From an uncultured SAR86 cluster bacterium (GTDB lineage: Bacteria > Pseudomonadota > Gammaproteobacteria > Magnimaribacterales > TMED112): DNA of 64,000 nucleotides. This document shows, piece by piece, positions 1 through 8,356 of the stretch. Every line of letters begins with the position of its first letter. Positions within the stretch are counted from its first letter, which is position 1. Position numbers and translations under genes: made by a program. The stretch covers positions 1 through 64,000 of the forward strand of contig CABZLG010000001.1 of the NCBI GenBank assembly GCA_902526535.1. Reading direction: 5' to 3'. The notes beneath the pieces are model-generated. The model saw nothing but the letters and a program-made list of their open reading frames with translations. It did not search any database and was not told the DNA's origin.

Positions 1-247
1 CTAGCACGCCAACTAAAAAAATTAATTTGCTTTTATGATTTTTTAAACCCAAAAATAATGCAAACAAACTAACAGGAACCGCTATAAAAAGAATTAAGGA
101 GTGGACAAATTCATTATCTATAGAAAGTGATACAAGCCCGGAAGTCGCAATGAAAAATGATGGCATTAATAAACATTGAAGTGCGCAGACCAGCGATACA
201 GTGCCTGCAAACTTATCTGTTGTTAATTGAGTATTAAAAAGTTTCAT
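1..247 (-). CDS. MerC-domain-like small membrane protein, truncated by window edge
   Basis: Manual minus-strand translation from CAT at 245-247: MKLFNTQLTTDKFAGTVSLVCALQCLLMPSFFIATSGLVSLSIDNEFVHSLILFIAVPVSLFALFLGLKNHKSK...; the SLVCALQCLLMP region and helices resemble the MerC family. Confidence 0.55.
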   Translation of the reverse strand, partial: MKLFNTQLTTDKFAGTVSLVCALQCLLMPSFFIATSGLVSLSIDNEFVHSLILFIAVPVSLFALFLGLKNHKSKLIFLVGVL

Positions 248-290
248 GTCTAAAAAAGGCATTTTAGAGTAGTGAAGCTAATCTGACAAT

Positions 291-1118
291 TCATAACTGT
301 ATTTCAGCTATAAAATTTTTTATTTTATCTCTAATAGCCTGATTCTCCTCTTCACTAAACCCATAATGGCCTCCGCCTTCAACAGTGTGCAATATATGTT
401 TTTCTTTTAATTGTTGATCTAATAACTTAGCTTGCGAATAAGGCACCCAAACATCTTTTGTGCCATGAATGGTCAGTGCTTTAATGCTTTGGTTATCTAC
501 TAGATAGATTGGAGATAACTCCTTTGAGGCCTCAGATATTTTTTTTTCATCTGGTATCCAACGTCGAACATAGTTTGATAAAGAAAAGAATTTTGTTTTT
601 TCTAAGTATTTATAAGTTTGTTCAACTTCTGTGATGCCAAACAGATTTACAACTGCTTTTGGTTTTAGATCTAAAAGACAACTTTTGTTAGAAATATTTT
701 TTTGTGATAGTGAAAGAAATAGTGCCAAATGGCCGCCTGCACTTGCACCAGCAACAATTATGTCTGTCTTTGAAAAACCTCTAGAATCAATTTCTTCTTC
801 AATTTTCTTATAAGCACATAAAACATCGTCAATTGCATAAGGAGCTGTATTTTCACCAACTCTATATCCAATCATAAAAACATTGAATTCTTTATGATCA
901 ATAAAATGATTGTGAAACCTTCTTACCCATCTTTTTGCTCTTTTGTCGCCAAAAAGCCACCCTCCTCCATGTATCCAAACTAAAACTTTGTCAGAAGTAC
1001 CAAGGTATAGATCTACTTTTTGCTTTTCATGGTCACCATAAGAAAACTCTATGGGAATTAACTCCTCTGAGGAAAAAGCAGAAATACTAAAAAGGATAAG
1101 AAATAATATTTGCCTCAT
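291..1118 (-). CDS. alpha/beta hydrolase (esterase/lipase-like), secreted
   Basis: Signal peptide, HGGGWLFGDKR oxyanion motif, GASAGG nucleophile elbow, C-terminal HGTKDVWVP and GGGHYGF. Confidence 0.85.
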   Translation of the reverse strand: MRQILFLILFSISAFSSEELIPIEFSYGDHEKQKVDLYLGTSDKVLVWIHGGGWLFGDKRAKRWVRRFHNHFIDHKEFNVFMIGYRVGENTAPYAIDDVLCAYKKIEEEIDSRGFSKTDIIVAGASAGGHLALFLSLSQKNISNKSCLLDLKPKAVVNLFGITEVEQTYKYLEKTKFFSLSNYVRRWIPDEKKISEASKELSPIYLVDNQSIKALTIHGTKDVWVPYSQAKLLDQQLKEKHILHTVEGGGHYGFSEEENQAIRDKIKNFIAEIQL

Positions 1119-1188
1119 AATTTTATACTTTATATTTAATCGAGAGAAAAAATTTTTAAAACTAGAATCTTCTCCAAACCGTCACAAA

Positions 1189-2271
1189 CTAATTATCAAT
1201 ATGTTCATTAATTACGAAATCTATTTTATTAATAGCACCTTGGTCACCGTTTTTATATTCGTCAGCAAGTTGAAATAATTTTGCGAATAGTGGCTGTTCA
1301 TCTATTGTGCTTAAAATAGTAAGTTTTTTTGAATTGTCTACTCTTTTTGTCCAGGCAGCTCTTACCTTACTCCAAAAAACTTCAGTTTCCTTCCAATATG
1401 TATGGCCTGCTTCCCAATCAAAGTTTTTAATTCTTTGATATCTTGCAAGACCAATTTCTTTTGCAACAACAACATCATCAATCCTGGCTTTGTTATTGTT
1501 TTGCTCATGTAACCAACCAAAAGGTGTAATGGTGTGTGTGTTTGTTCCTATCACAATATCATAATCACTTCGCACTGTAGCTTCTCTTCTTGGCAATGGT
1601 CTATTAGTTTCTTCACTTATCCAAACAGAAGAGTTTTTAAAATGTCTCCACTTCCCATACCCATGATACCTAGGAGAGTCATCAACTTGGTAGACTGACT
1701 GCGACCAAGTTCCTCTCCTTTCATTCCAAGGAACAGTTAAATTTTGCCAAGTGCTATTACCGATATACTTGTTTAAATCCTTGTCCTGATATTTCCAATC
1801 TTGTCTCCAGTGCTTTACAACCATTGGCTCAGATATAGTTCCATCTTCCATCTCAAAAAACATGACCATGATGTGTTGAAGGCTTAAAAAATCTCTTCTA
1901 TCTTCTACAAGCACTACAAATTCAGTTCCCCAAGATTGATATGGTTTAGCAGGCACATAATTTTCTACAAAACCAACCGTTTCTATAAAGTCAAAATTGA
2001 CTTTATGTTCACCTTGCATAGCTAGGATAGCTAATCTATCTTTCTCAAATTTTGATAGTGAAGGATTTTTTAACTTCTCCCAATAAGGGTTAGGGTCAAG
2101 ATCTAATTCAACATCAGGCCCAGTAGACGTCCCTCCTCTGGGCGTTTGAAGATCTGGATTATTTAGATGTGTCCATCCAAAAACATATTTAGATTCTTCG
2201 GCATTTAGACATAATGAAATAAAAAAAACTATAAAAAATCTAAGCATTAATTTATTGATTTTTTCTCGCAA
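1189..2271 (-). CDS. secreted protein of unknown function, tentatively DUF6607-like
   Basis: Long ORF with signal peptide; likely start at internal MLRFF (about 2247). Family assignment from memory of the motif pattern only. Confidence 0.6.
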   Translation of the reverse strand: MREKINKLMLRFFIVFFISLCLNAEESKYVFGWTHLNNPDLQTPRGGTSTGPDVELDLDPNPYWEKLKNPSLSKFEKDRLAILAMQGEHKVNFDFIETVGFVENYVPAKPYQSWGTEFVVLVEDRRDFLSLQHIMVMFFEMEDGTISEPMVVKHWRQDWKYQDKDLNKYIGNSTWQNLTVPWNERRGTWSQSVYQVDDSPRYHGYGKWRHFKNSSVWISEETNRPLPRREATVRSDYDIVIGTNTHTITPFGWLHEQNNNKARIDDVVVAKEIGLARYQRIKNFDWEAGHTYWKETEVFWSKVRAAWTKRVDNSKKLTILSTIDEQPLFAKLFQLADEYKNGDQGAINKIDFVINEHIDN

Positions 2272-2590
2272 AGATAAATGATTTAATGCAGAGAATTACG
2301 TAGATTATCCCTGTGATTAAAAGTGTAAGCTTAGAAACGTCAGCCCAAAGATTTGAAAAAATTGTTGGAAAACTCCTTATAACATCTAAACCGCCTAGAG
2401 CTGTTATTAATCCAAAAAATACAGAAATATGCATAAATATTTTTCTTTTACTGGGCATATTAATTGCTAGTCCAGAAAAAATAATTATTGGGATACCCAA
2501 AAAAGCTGGTATTAATGAAGTTATCGAATTGCTGCCTGAAAAAAATGAGACGAATAAAGCAAATATGACTAAAAAAACTCCGTAAAACAA
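2252..2590 (-). CDS. small multi-TM membrane protein, unknown function
   Basis: 112 aa ORF with about 4 hydrophobic segments. Confidence 0.5.
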   Translation of the reverse strand: MFYGVFLVIFALFVSFFSGSNSITSLIPAFLGIPIIIFSGLAINMPSKRKIFMHISVFFGLITALGGLDVIRSFPTIFSNLWADVSKLTLLITGIIYVILCIKSFIFARKNQ

Positions 2591-2656
2591 AGAGAATTTA
2601 GTAAACGGTAGATTTAAAACTTTAAATTCTTTGATTTTTTTCCTTAATTACTTTTC

Positions 2657-2704
2657 TTACTTTGAACAGCAGGTGCATTCACAACATTTACAACAATCAC
2701 ACAT
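2657..2704 (-). CDS. candidate Cys-rich micropeptide MCDCCKCCECTCCSK
   Basis: ATG...TAA, 15 codons, 8 Cys; TATAAT 6 nt upstream of the ATG on the same strand; no clear Shine-Dalgarno. Confidence 0.35.
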   Translation of the reverse strand: MCDCCKCCECTCCSK

Positions 2705-2753
2705 TACTCAATTATAAACCACTAGCTCAAGTAGTTCTAACTTTTATATTCAC

Positions 2754-3134
2754 TTAATTAATGCCACCTATATAGTCTTTTACAGTTGGTTTCATTGCTT
2801 GAATTTTTTCTTTAACTTTATCAGTAATTTCACCAAGTATTGTCATTTTCTCAACGTTAAATAGTTGACTAAATTTTATGTTTACTGGAGTTCCTATTAC
2901 TTTTTCAGCTAACTCTTCCCAGGAAAGAGGATCAGCAAATACTTCAATTAGAGTTCCTGTTTTGTTATTTTCATCAAGGAACCACTCAAATTTTTTAAGT
3001 CCTTCGCCTGCCTGACTTTGAATAAAAGGACATTGTTCATTACGTATAAATTCTTTAATTGTGTCTATTTCGTCTGAAAAAGACACATCTATTATTACAG
3101 TAACCTCTCCATCATTTTTATGTAGTTCCATCAA
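2754..3134 (-). CDS. conserved hypothetical, possibly dimeric alpha/beta barrel (monooxygenase-like)
   Basis: 126 aa ORF, fold guess from residue pattern. Confidence 0.45.
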   Translation of the reverse strand: MMELHKNDGEVTVIIDVSFSDEIDTIKEFIRNEQCPFIQSQAGEGLKKFEWFLDENNKTGTLIEVFADPLSWEELAEKVIGTPVNIKFSQLFNVEKMTILGEITDKVKEKIQAMKPTVKDYIGGIN

Positions 3135-3151
3135 ATATTCTCCTTACCCTT

Positions 3152-3511
3152 TTAAATCCATTGATCATTTTTTGCTGTGAGATCGTTGGTAATATCTCCA
3201 GTATTACTTACACCTTTAGGCTCAATTAACATTATTTTAGCTTCTTTATCTGCGTATGGTTTATGTTTCTTACCTTTTGGCACAACAATCATTTCTCCTT
3301 CATTCAATTCCACAATCTCATCTTCAAATTCAATGCCCATCTTCCCTTCAATTACCAAAAAAGTTTCATCAGTATCTTCATGTTTGTGCCAAGTAAAATC
3401 ATTCTCAATTTTTACAAGTTTGAATTGATAGTCATTCATTTCTTCAACTACTTTTGGAGACCATTGATCAGAAAATTTTTTAAATTTTGATTTTAAATTA
3501 ATTTTTTTCAT
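3152..3511 (-). CDS. cupin-domain protein
   Basis: WHKHEDTDETFLVIEGKMGIEF...GEMIVVPKGKKHKP cupin motifs 1 and 2. Confidence 0.85.
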   Translation of the reverse strand: MKKINLKSKFKKFSDQWSPKVVEEMNDYQFKLVKIENDFTWHKHEDTDETFLVIEGKMGIEFEDEIVELNEGEMIVVPKGKKHKPYADKEAKIMLIEPKGVSNTGDITNDLTAKNDQWI

Positions 3512-3524
3512 TTTTTATCCACAT

Positions 3525-4323
3525 CTAGCCATGTCTTTTTATTAATTTAACAGCCCATTTGATGATCTCAGGGTTTTTCTCAACATCGAGAATAAACTCT
3601 TGTCCAAACCCTCTATAAAAAATTGTACATTTTTTTTTATTTCGCCATTTCATTCTGTTCAAAAATAGATCGCTTGAATTCTTAAAATATTTAGAAGGAA
3701 GTTTCCATTTTGATCTAGATCTATTAACTTCGGTAAGGATTAAATCTTTATGAGTTTTTTTGAAAAGACCATACCCTTTTTTGGAAATTGCTTTTTTATT
3801 TAGCTCAAGATTTTTTTTGCCTACGTAAATAGTGTTGTTTTTATATCTATCTACGTTTCTGTATCCGTGAGGGTGAAGAATATTATTGCTTTTGAGAAAC
3901 TTTTTAATTTGTTGATGTCCTTCAATTATTTTTTCAATTTGCAGCCATCCAAATAGATGATGGCAGTCGGCACCCCTTAAGGAAAAATTTTTAAACCACC
4001 CAAAAAAACATAAAAAGGTCACCCTTTCCGACTTGATTGTTTCTTAACTCTGTTTGGGAGGAATTTGCTTGCCCAAAAATACCAATTTTTTCATCAAGCA
4101 TAGGATCAGTATGGCAATAGTCTGAAAGAGAAGTTTTAGAGGACGATTCAAATAATAATTGAGATCCTGATACGCCATCAAAATTTAAATCTCTATATTT
4201 TTTGGGAGAGGGATTTTTTTGCGGAATTGGGATTGAAAAAATTCTTCCATCGTGAAATATTGGTGATGCATTTCCTCCCGCTTTTGCATCAAAACCTTTT
4301 CTGCTTAGGATAATTCTTTTCAA
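3525..4323 (-). pseudogene. Nmad3-like (nucleotide modification associated domain 3) gene split by a +1 frameshift
   Basis: ORF 3991..4323 (MKRIILSRKGFDAKAGGNASPIFHDGRIFSIPIP...GKGDLFMFF) continues as ORF 3525..4022 (FFGWFKNF...HLFGWLQIEKI...HPHGYRN...GQEFILD) if one T is removed from the T7 run at 4002-4008. Confidence 0.65.
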
Positions 4324-4775
4324 TTTTCATCAGCTGCTTGTGTCTGTAAGCCTATTTTTGCAGCAATTTCATTTGGAACAAGCATGGTTAGAGCGTAGTG
4401 AGCTATTTTCCATTCGCCACTAATAAGCTCTACAACACCAGTACCTCTGCAGTGTCCTAGCTTCTCATTGAAAAGAATTTCGTCAAACCATTTGGTATCT
4501 CCTTCTCCTTCCCAATTACGCTCTACCACTGTATAGGTCCAGCCATGCCCATCAGCAAATGCAGGTTTTGCATAAGCTTTGAATTCCTCTATAGTCCAAC
4601 GCTCAGTTTTGTCTGTTCCTAAAAAGATAGCGTCTGAAGTATACCGATCGAAGTAAGTTTCAAAATTCCCTTCATGAGCATCCTGATGAAGGCCATCTAA
4701 CAGTGCATCAATCTTTTCTTGAGTCCAAACAGTTTGTGAAGAGATAAAAAGAATCATTAGTAAAATTTTTTTCAT
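4320..4775 (-). CDS. secreted SnoaL/NTF2-like (DUF4440-type) protein
   Basis: Signal peptide; DGLHQDAHEGNFETYFDRYTSDAIFLGTDKTERWTIEEFKAYAKP pattern. Confidence 0.75.
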   Translation of the reverse strand: MKKILLMILFISSQTVWTQEKIDALLDGLHQDAHEGNFETYFDRYTSDAIFLGTDKTERWTIEEFKAYAKPAFADGHGWTYTVVERNWEGEGDTKWFDEILFNEKLGHCRGTGVVELISGEWKIAHYALTMLVPNEIAAKIGLQTQAADEN

Positions 4776-4777
4776 TA

Positions 4778-5014
4778 TTAACTTTTAAACCTTTTTATGA
4801 AGTTATTCCACATATCTTTGCTTTTTTGTATTATTTCTGGACCCAATAATGCAACTCCAGGATACCAAGTTACTTGGCTAGCCAAATATATTCCGCCACC
4901 TTTAAGCAACTCTCCAGTAGTAGCCACAAAAACACTGATAAAAGTCAAAATGATGGAAATGATAATGAGTGCCCAACCAGTAATTTTTCGTAATTTAGTT
5001 AAAGTCGATATCAT
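4778..5014 (-). CDS. small membrane protein, unknown
   Basis: 78 aa ORF with hydrophobic segments. Confidence 0.4.
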   Translation of the reverse strand: MISTLTKLRKITGWALIIISIILTFISVFVATTGELLKGGGIYLASQVTWYPGVALLGPEIIQKSKDMWNNFIKRFKS

Positions 5015-5015
5015 T

Positions 5016-5306
5016 TTAGGTTATTAACTTAGGAATTATTCCTAATTGGGCAAGAATACCAAAGATAATTAACAATATTACACTAGAGAGCATTCTAAAA
5101 TTCTTCTTTAGAATCCATTCAAGCAGTTTCTCTATAAATTTTCTTATCCATAGATCAACTTTATTCATCCATTTAAGAGCTTTTCTTGTCCATTTGTCAG
5201 TCATGTCTATTATTGACAGAGAAAGAACCGCAATGATAAGCCACACAAAACCATTAAGGATCATGTCAATAATCCAACCTATTGCTGTCCAATTTATTTC
5301 CATCAT
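5016..5306 (-). CDS. small membrane protein, unknown
   Basis: 96 aa ORF, two TM segments flanking an amphipathic middle. Confidence 0.4.
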   Translation of the reverse strand: MMEINWTAIGWIIDMILNGFVWLIIAVLSLSIIDMTDKWTRKALKWMNKVDLWIRKFIEKLLEWILKKNFRMLSSVILLIIFGILAQLGIIPKLIT

Positions 5307-5314
5307 TTTGTCTC

Positions 5315-5350
5315 AAAAAATAAACATCTTGTAAGTGAAGTTTATTTTTT
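5315..5350 (-). terminator. perfect 11-bp inverted repeat AAAAAATAAAC-N14-GTTTATTTTTT, candidate terminator
   Basis: Exact inverted repeat; lies just beyond the glmS 3'-end remnant and ends in T6 on the minus strand. Confidence 0.45.
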
Positions 5351-5365
5351 AATCACTGTTTAAAA

Positions 5366-5386
5366 TTACTCCACCGTGACTGACTT
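5366..5386 (-). pseudogene. glmS': remnant of a glmS 3' end (KSVTVE-stop)
   Basis: Minus-strand AAG TCA GTC ACG GTG GAG TAA = KSVTVE*, identical in peptide to the end of intact GlmS (NLAKSVTVE*) but with different codons (15/21 nt identical). Confidence 0.65.
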
Positions 5387-5423
5387 GAATTGTATCTATT
5401 AGTTTTATTTTTCAAGTTCATCT

Positions 5424-6506
5424 TTAGTCATACATTAATTTCTTTTGATCAATATATTCCTGTAATTTCCTTCCTTCCAAAGACACTGTCTTGGGACCCT
5501 TTCTTTTAAAAAAGATCTCTTTATTTTTGTACTTTACAAATATATTGACTGGTGTGGGGTTTACATTGATCCTACAGATTGTTTTATTTTCAACATTAAT
5601 AGTAGAGATATCAATAACGTCTGGTAGGTTCATTACATCTGGGTCTGTATTGTTTTCAATTTGTTGAGTTAAAGACCTAAGGAACTCATCTAGATCATTA
5701 AATTCATCTACTTCAATACCAACTATTTTATTTTTATCAGAAACACCGATTAATAAATCTCCCCCTCCTGTGTTACAAAACCCTCCAATGGTCTTCATGA
5801 CACTGTGAATCATTTCTGATTCGGGAATTTGACCTCCGTGATCAATGTCTTTTCTAAGACTTGATTTAAATTCTAGGTAACTATTCTCATGATCTTTTGA
5901 TAGTTTTATAATTGGATCTTGGAAATATTCTTCAACTAGATTTTTTAGAAATTTTTTTTGACCCTCTTCTAATTTTCCTTTTTTTATTGAGTCTAGTAGT
6001 TCTGTCTCTTGTATTTTGTGTTTTCTTTCTTTTTGAATTTTTTTTTGGAGTTCTTCTTGGGGAATTTTTGATATCTCTATCTCAACCAATTCTCGTACAC
6101 TAAGAAAAGGGATTACACTACCTTTCAACCTCCTTTCACATTGTAGTTCAAAGTTTTTATAGAACTCTTCTACTTTGAGATAGTCAGACAAGTAATCATT
6201 CATTTTTGTTCTTAAAACTATCCAGTTATTTCCAATGAAACATGGAGGGTCTGATTCCTTGAATTGGTAAACTTTTCTTTTGGGGAAGATGCTTGAAACA
6301 ACAATATCTCCTGGTTTTAAAATAAATTTATCGTATTTTTCATCACCCTCAAAGAACCTATCTGTTTTTTTGTTTGTAACTAATTCTCCTTTTTCTAAGT
6401 GTCTGGGAGTGAGATAAAGGTACCCCCCAGATGAGTTTGTCTGTTCTTTCGTTAAAAACCTTCCACTGAAAATTCCTTCTAACTCTTTTAATTTAAAGTT
6501 ACTCAA
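5424..6506 (-). CDS. type I restriction HsdS-like N-terminus fused to AlbA_2 (Schlafen-like) DNA/RNA-binding domain
   Basis: N-term LKPGDIVVSSIFPKRKVYQF...GNNWIVLRTK...RRLKGSVIPFLSVRELVEIEISKIPQEEL is TRD-like; C-term YLEFKSSLRKD...IGGFCNTGGGDLLIGVSDKNKIVGIE is AlbA_2; TTG start 23 nt after the glmS stop. Confidence 0.75.
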   Translation of the reverse strand: MSNFKLKELEGIFSGRFLTKEQTNSSGGYLYLTPRHLEKGELVTNKKTDRFFEGDEKYDKFILKPGDIVVSSIFPKRKVYQFKESDPPCFIGNNWIVLRTKMNDYLSDYLKVEEFYKNFELQCERRLKGSVIPFLSVRELVEIEISKIPQEELQKKIQKERKHKIQETELLDSIKKGKLEEGQKKFLKNLVEEYFQDPIIKLSKDHENSYLEFKSSLRKDIDHGGQIPESEMIHSVMKTIGGFCNTGGGDLLIGVSDKNKIVGIEVDEFNDLDEFLRSLTQQIENNTDPDVMNLPDVIDISTINVENKTICRINVNPTPVNIFVKYKNKEIFFKRKGPKTVSLEGRKLQEYIDQKKLMYD

Positions 6507-6529
6507 TTTAACGCACCTTCATAATCGGC

Positions 6530-8356
6530 CTACTCCACAGTAACGCTCTTTGCAAGGTTGCGGGGTTTATCTACATCAGTGCCCTTAAGAAGTGCTGTGT
6601 AATATGAAATAAGCTGCATTGGTACAACTGAGATAATTGGATTAAGGAGATCTAGTGTTTTTGGAATTTTAATATGACCACCGTCTTTGGTAATTTTTGT
6701 TTTACCTAACGGACCTATAGTTACAACCTTGCCCTTTCTCGCTGCAACCTCTTGAATATTTGATTGAATTTTATCTAAATGTTCATTATCTGGAACTAAA
6801 GCAATAACTGGCATGTCACGATCTATCAATGCAAGTGGTCCATGTTTTAGTTCACCTGCAGGGTAGGCTTCTGCATGAATGTATGAAATTTCTTTTAATT
6901 TTAGGGCGCCCTCTCTGGCTATTGGAAAATATAAGCCTCTACCAAGGAAAAGAGCACTACTTCTTTTAAATAAAAGTTTAGCAGTAGACTTATAAATATC
7001 TGTCATCTTTAAAGTTTTATCTATATGTTTAGGCAAATCTCTTAAAGCATCTGTAATTTTCTTTCTAGCGTTAGGTGTTTGATTGTGTACTCTCATAAGA
7101 GTTAGCAGAAGCAAATTCAAACACGCCAATTGAGTAACAAAAGCCTTGGTTGAGGCCACACCAATTTCGGGACCAGCATTTGTAAGCAATGTATAGTCAG
7201 ATTCTCTGCATAATGAACTATTAGCAACATTACAAATCGTTAACGTAATAGGTGCTCCAGTTTTTTTTGCAAATTTTAATGAAGATAGAGTGTCTGCTGT
7301 TTCACCAGACTGTGAAATAGTAACTAATAGAGTTTTTTTGGTTTTGATTGGCTCCTGGTATTGATATTCAGATCCATAATCAACACGACAATTGATGCCC
7401 AAAAATTTATGTGACCAATATTCAAAAATTCTGCCAGAATGGTAACTAGTACCACAAGCAATGATCTGAATGTTTGTCACATCCTTTACAGCTTCTTCAA
7501 AACCTGAACCAAAGATACCCTCTTGTGTCTCATTTTTACCGAGCCTGCCTTCAATGGATTGTGAAATGGCATCAGGCTGTTCAAAAATTTCTTTCTCCAT
7601 AAAATGGTTATAGCCACCTAAATCATTTGTGTATGAATTAGAGTCTATTTCCTGTGTTTTTAATTTTGCAGTATTGCCTTTTGAAGTTATGACACGGTTT
7701 TTTTCTTTAGTTATAAATGCCACTTGACCATCTTCCATAAATTTAAATTTATTCGTCACTGGAGCAAGCGCCATTATGTCTGAAGCAACAAAATTCTCAT
7801 CGTAACCCTCTCCTATAACAAGAGGGCTCTGGTTTCTTGCGCCAATAATTAAATCAGGATTATCTTTGTCTATTATGGCTAAAGCATAAGCTCCTTTAAG
7901 TTGTGAAATAGCTTTGAGTGTTGCCGAATCAAAATCCATACCCTTTTGCATTTGCAGATTGATTAGATGAGCTACAACTTCAGTATCAGTATCAGATCGA
8001 AATTTCACTCCTTCACTTTTAAGTTTTTCTTTAAGGTTCAGGTGATTTTCAATAATGCCGTTATGAACAACAAAAATCTTATTTTCAGAAATTTGTGGGT
8101 GAGCATTTTTTTCTGACGGCACACCATGAGTTGCCCATCTGGTATGTGCAATGCCTTGGTTGCTTTTAATTTTCTTTTCAGGTAATTTATTTTCAAGATC
8201 TAATACTCTGCCCTTAGCCTTTATTAGGGAAATCTCACTGTTTTCTCTAAAAGCAACTCCAGCAGAATCATACCCACGATATTCCAGTCTTTTTAATCCT
8301 TCGATTAAGATTGGTAAAACATTTCTATCCGAAACACCACCAACGATACCGCACAT
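6530..8356 (-). CDS. glmS: glutamine-fructose-6-phosphate aminotransferase (isomerizing)
   Basis: MCGIVGG start, two SIS domains, C-terminus NLAKSVTVE. Confidence 0.98.
   Translation of the reverse strand: MCGIVGGVSDRNVLPILIEGLKRLEYRGYDSAGVAFRENSEISLIKAKGRVLDLENKLPEKKIKSNQGIAHTRWATHGVPSEKNAHPQISENKIFVVHNGIIENHLNLKEKLKSEGVKFRSDTDTEVVAHLINLQMQKGMDFDSATLKAISQLKGAYALAIIDKDNPDLIIGARNQSPLVIGEGYDENFVASDIMALAPVTNKFKFMEDGQVAFITKEKNRVITSKGNTAKLKTQEIDSNSYTNDLGGYNHFMEKEIFEQPDAISQSIEGRLGKNETQEGIFGSGFEEAVKDVTNIQIIACGTSYHSGRIFEYWSHKFLGINCRVDYGSEYQYQEPIKTKKTLLVTISQSGETADTLSSLKFAKKTGAPITLTICNVANSSLCRESDYTLLTNAGPEIGVASTKAFVTQLACLNLLLLTLMRVHNQTPNARKKITDALRDLPKHIDKTLKMTDIYKSTAKLLFKRSSALFLGRGLYFPIAREGALKLKEISYIHAEAYPAGELKHGPLALIDRDMPVIALVPDNEHLDKIQSNIQEVAARKGKVVTIGPLGKTKITKDGGHIKIPKTLDLLNPIISVVPMQLISYYTALLKGTDVDKPRNLAKSVTVE

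Noticed and set aside
3515-3523. Perfect DnaA box TTATCCACA
   Set aside because: Single isolated 9-mer in an accessory region, about 20 kb from dnaA, with no neighbouring boxes; expected occasionally by chance.
5912-6103. Plus-strand hydrophobic ORF MDLGNILQLDFLEIFFDPLL...
   Set aside because: Antisense shadow of the Lys/Glu-rich linker of the HsdS/AlbA_2 gene; low-complexity by composition, no RBS or family signature.
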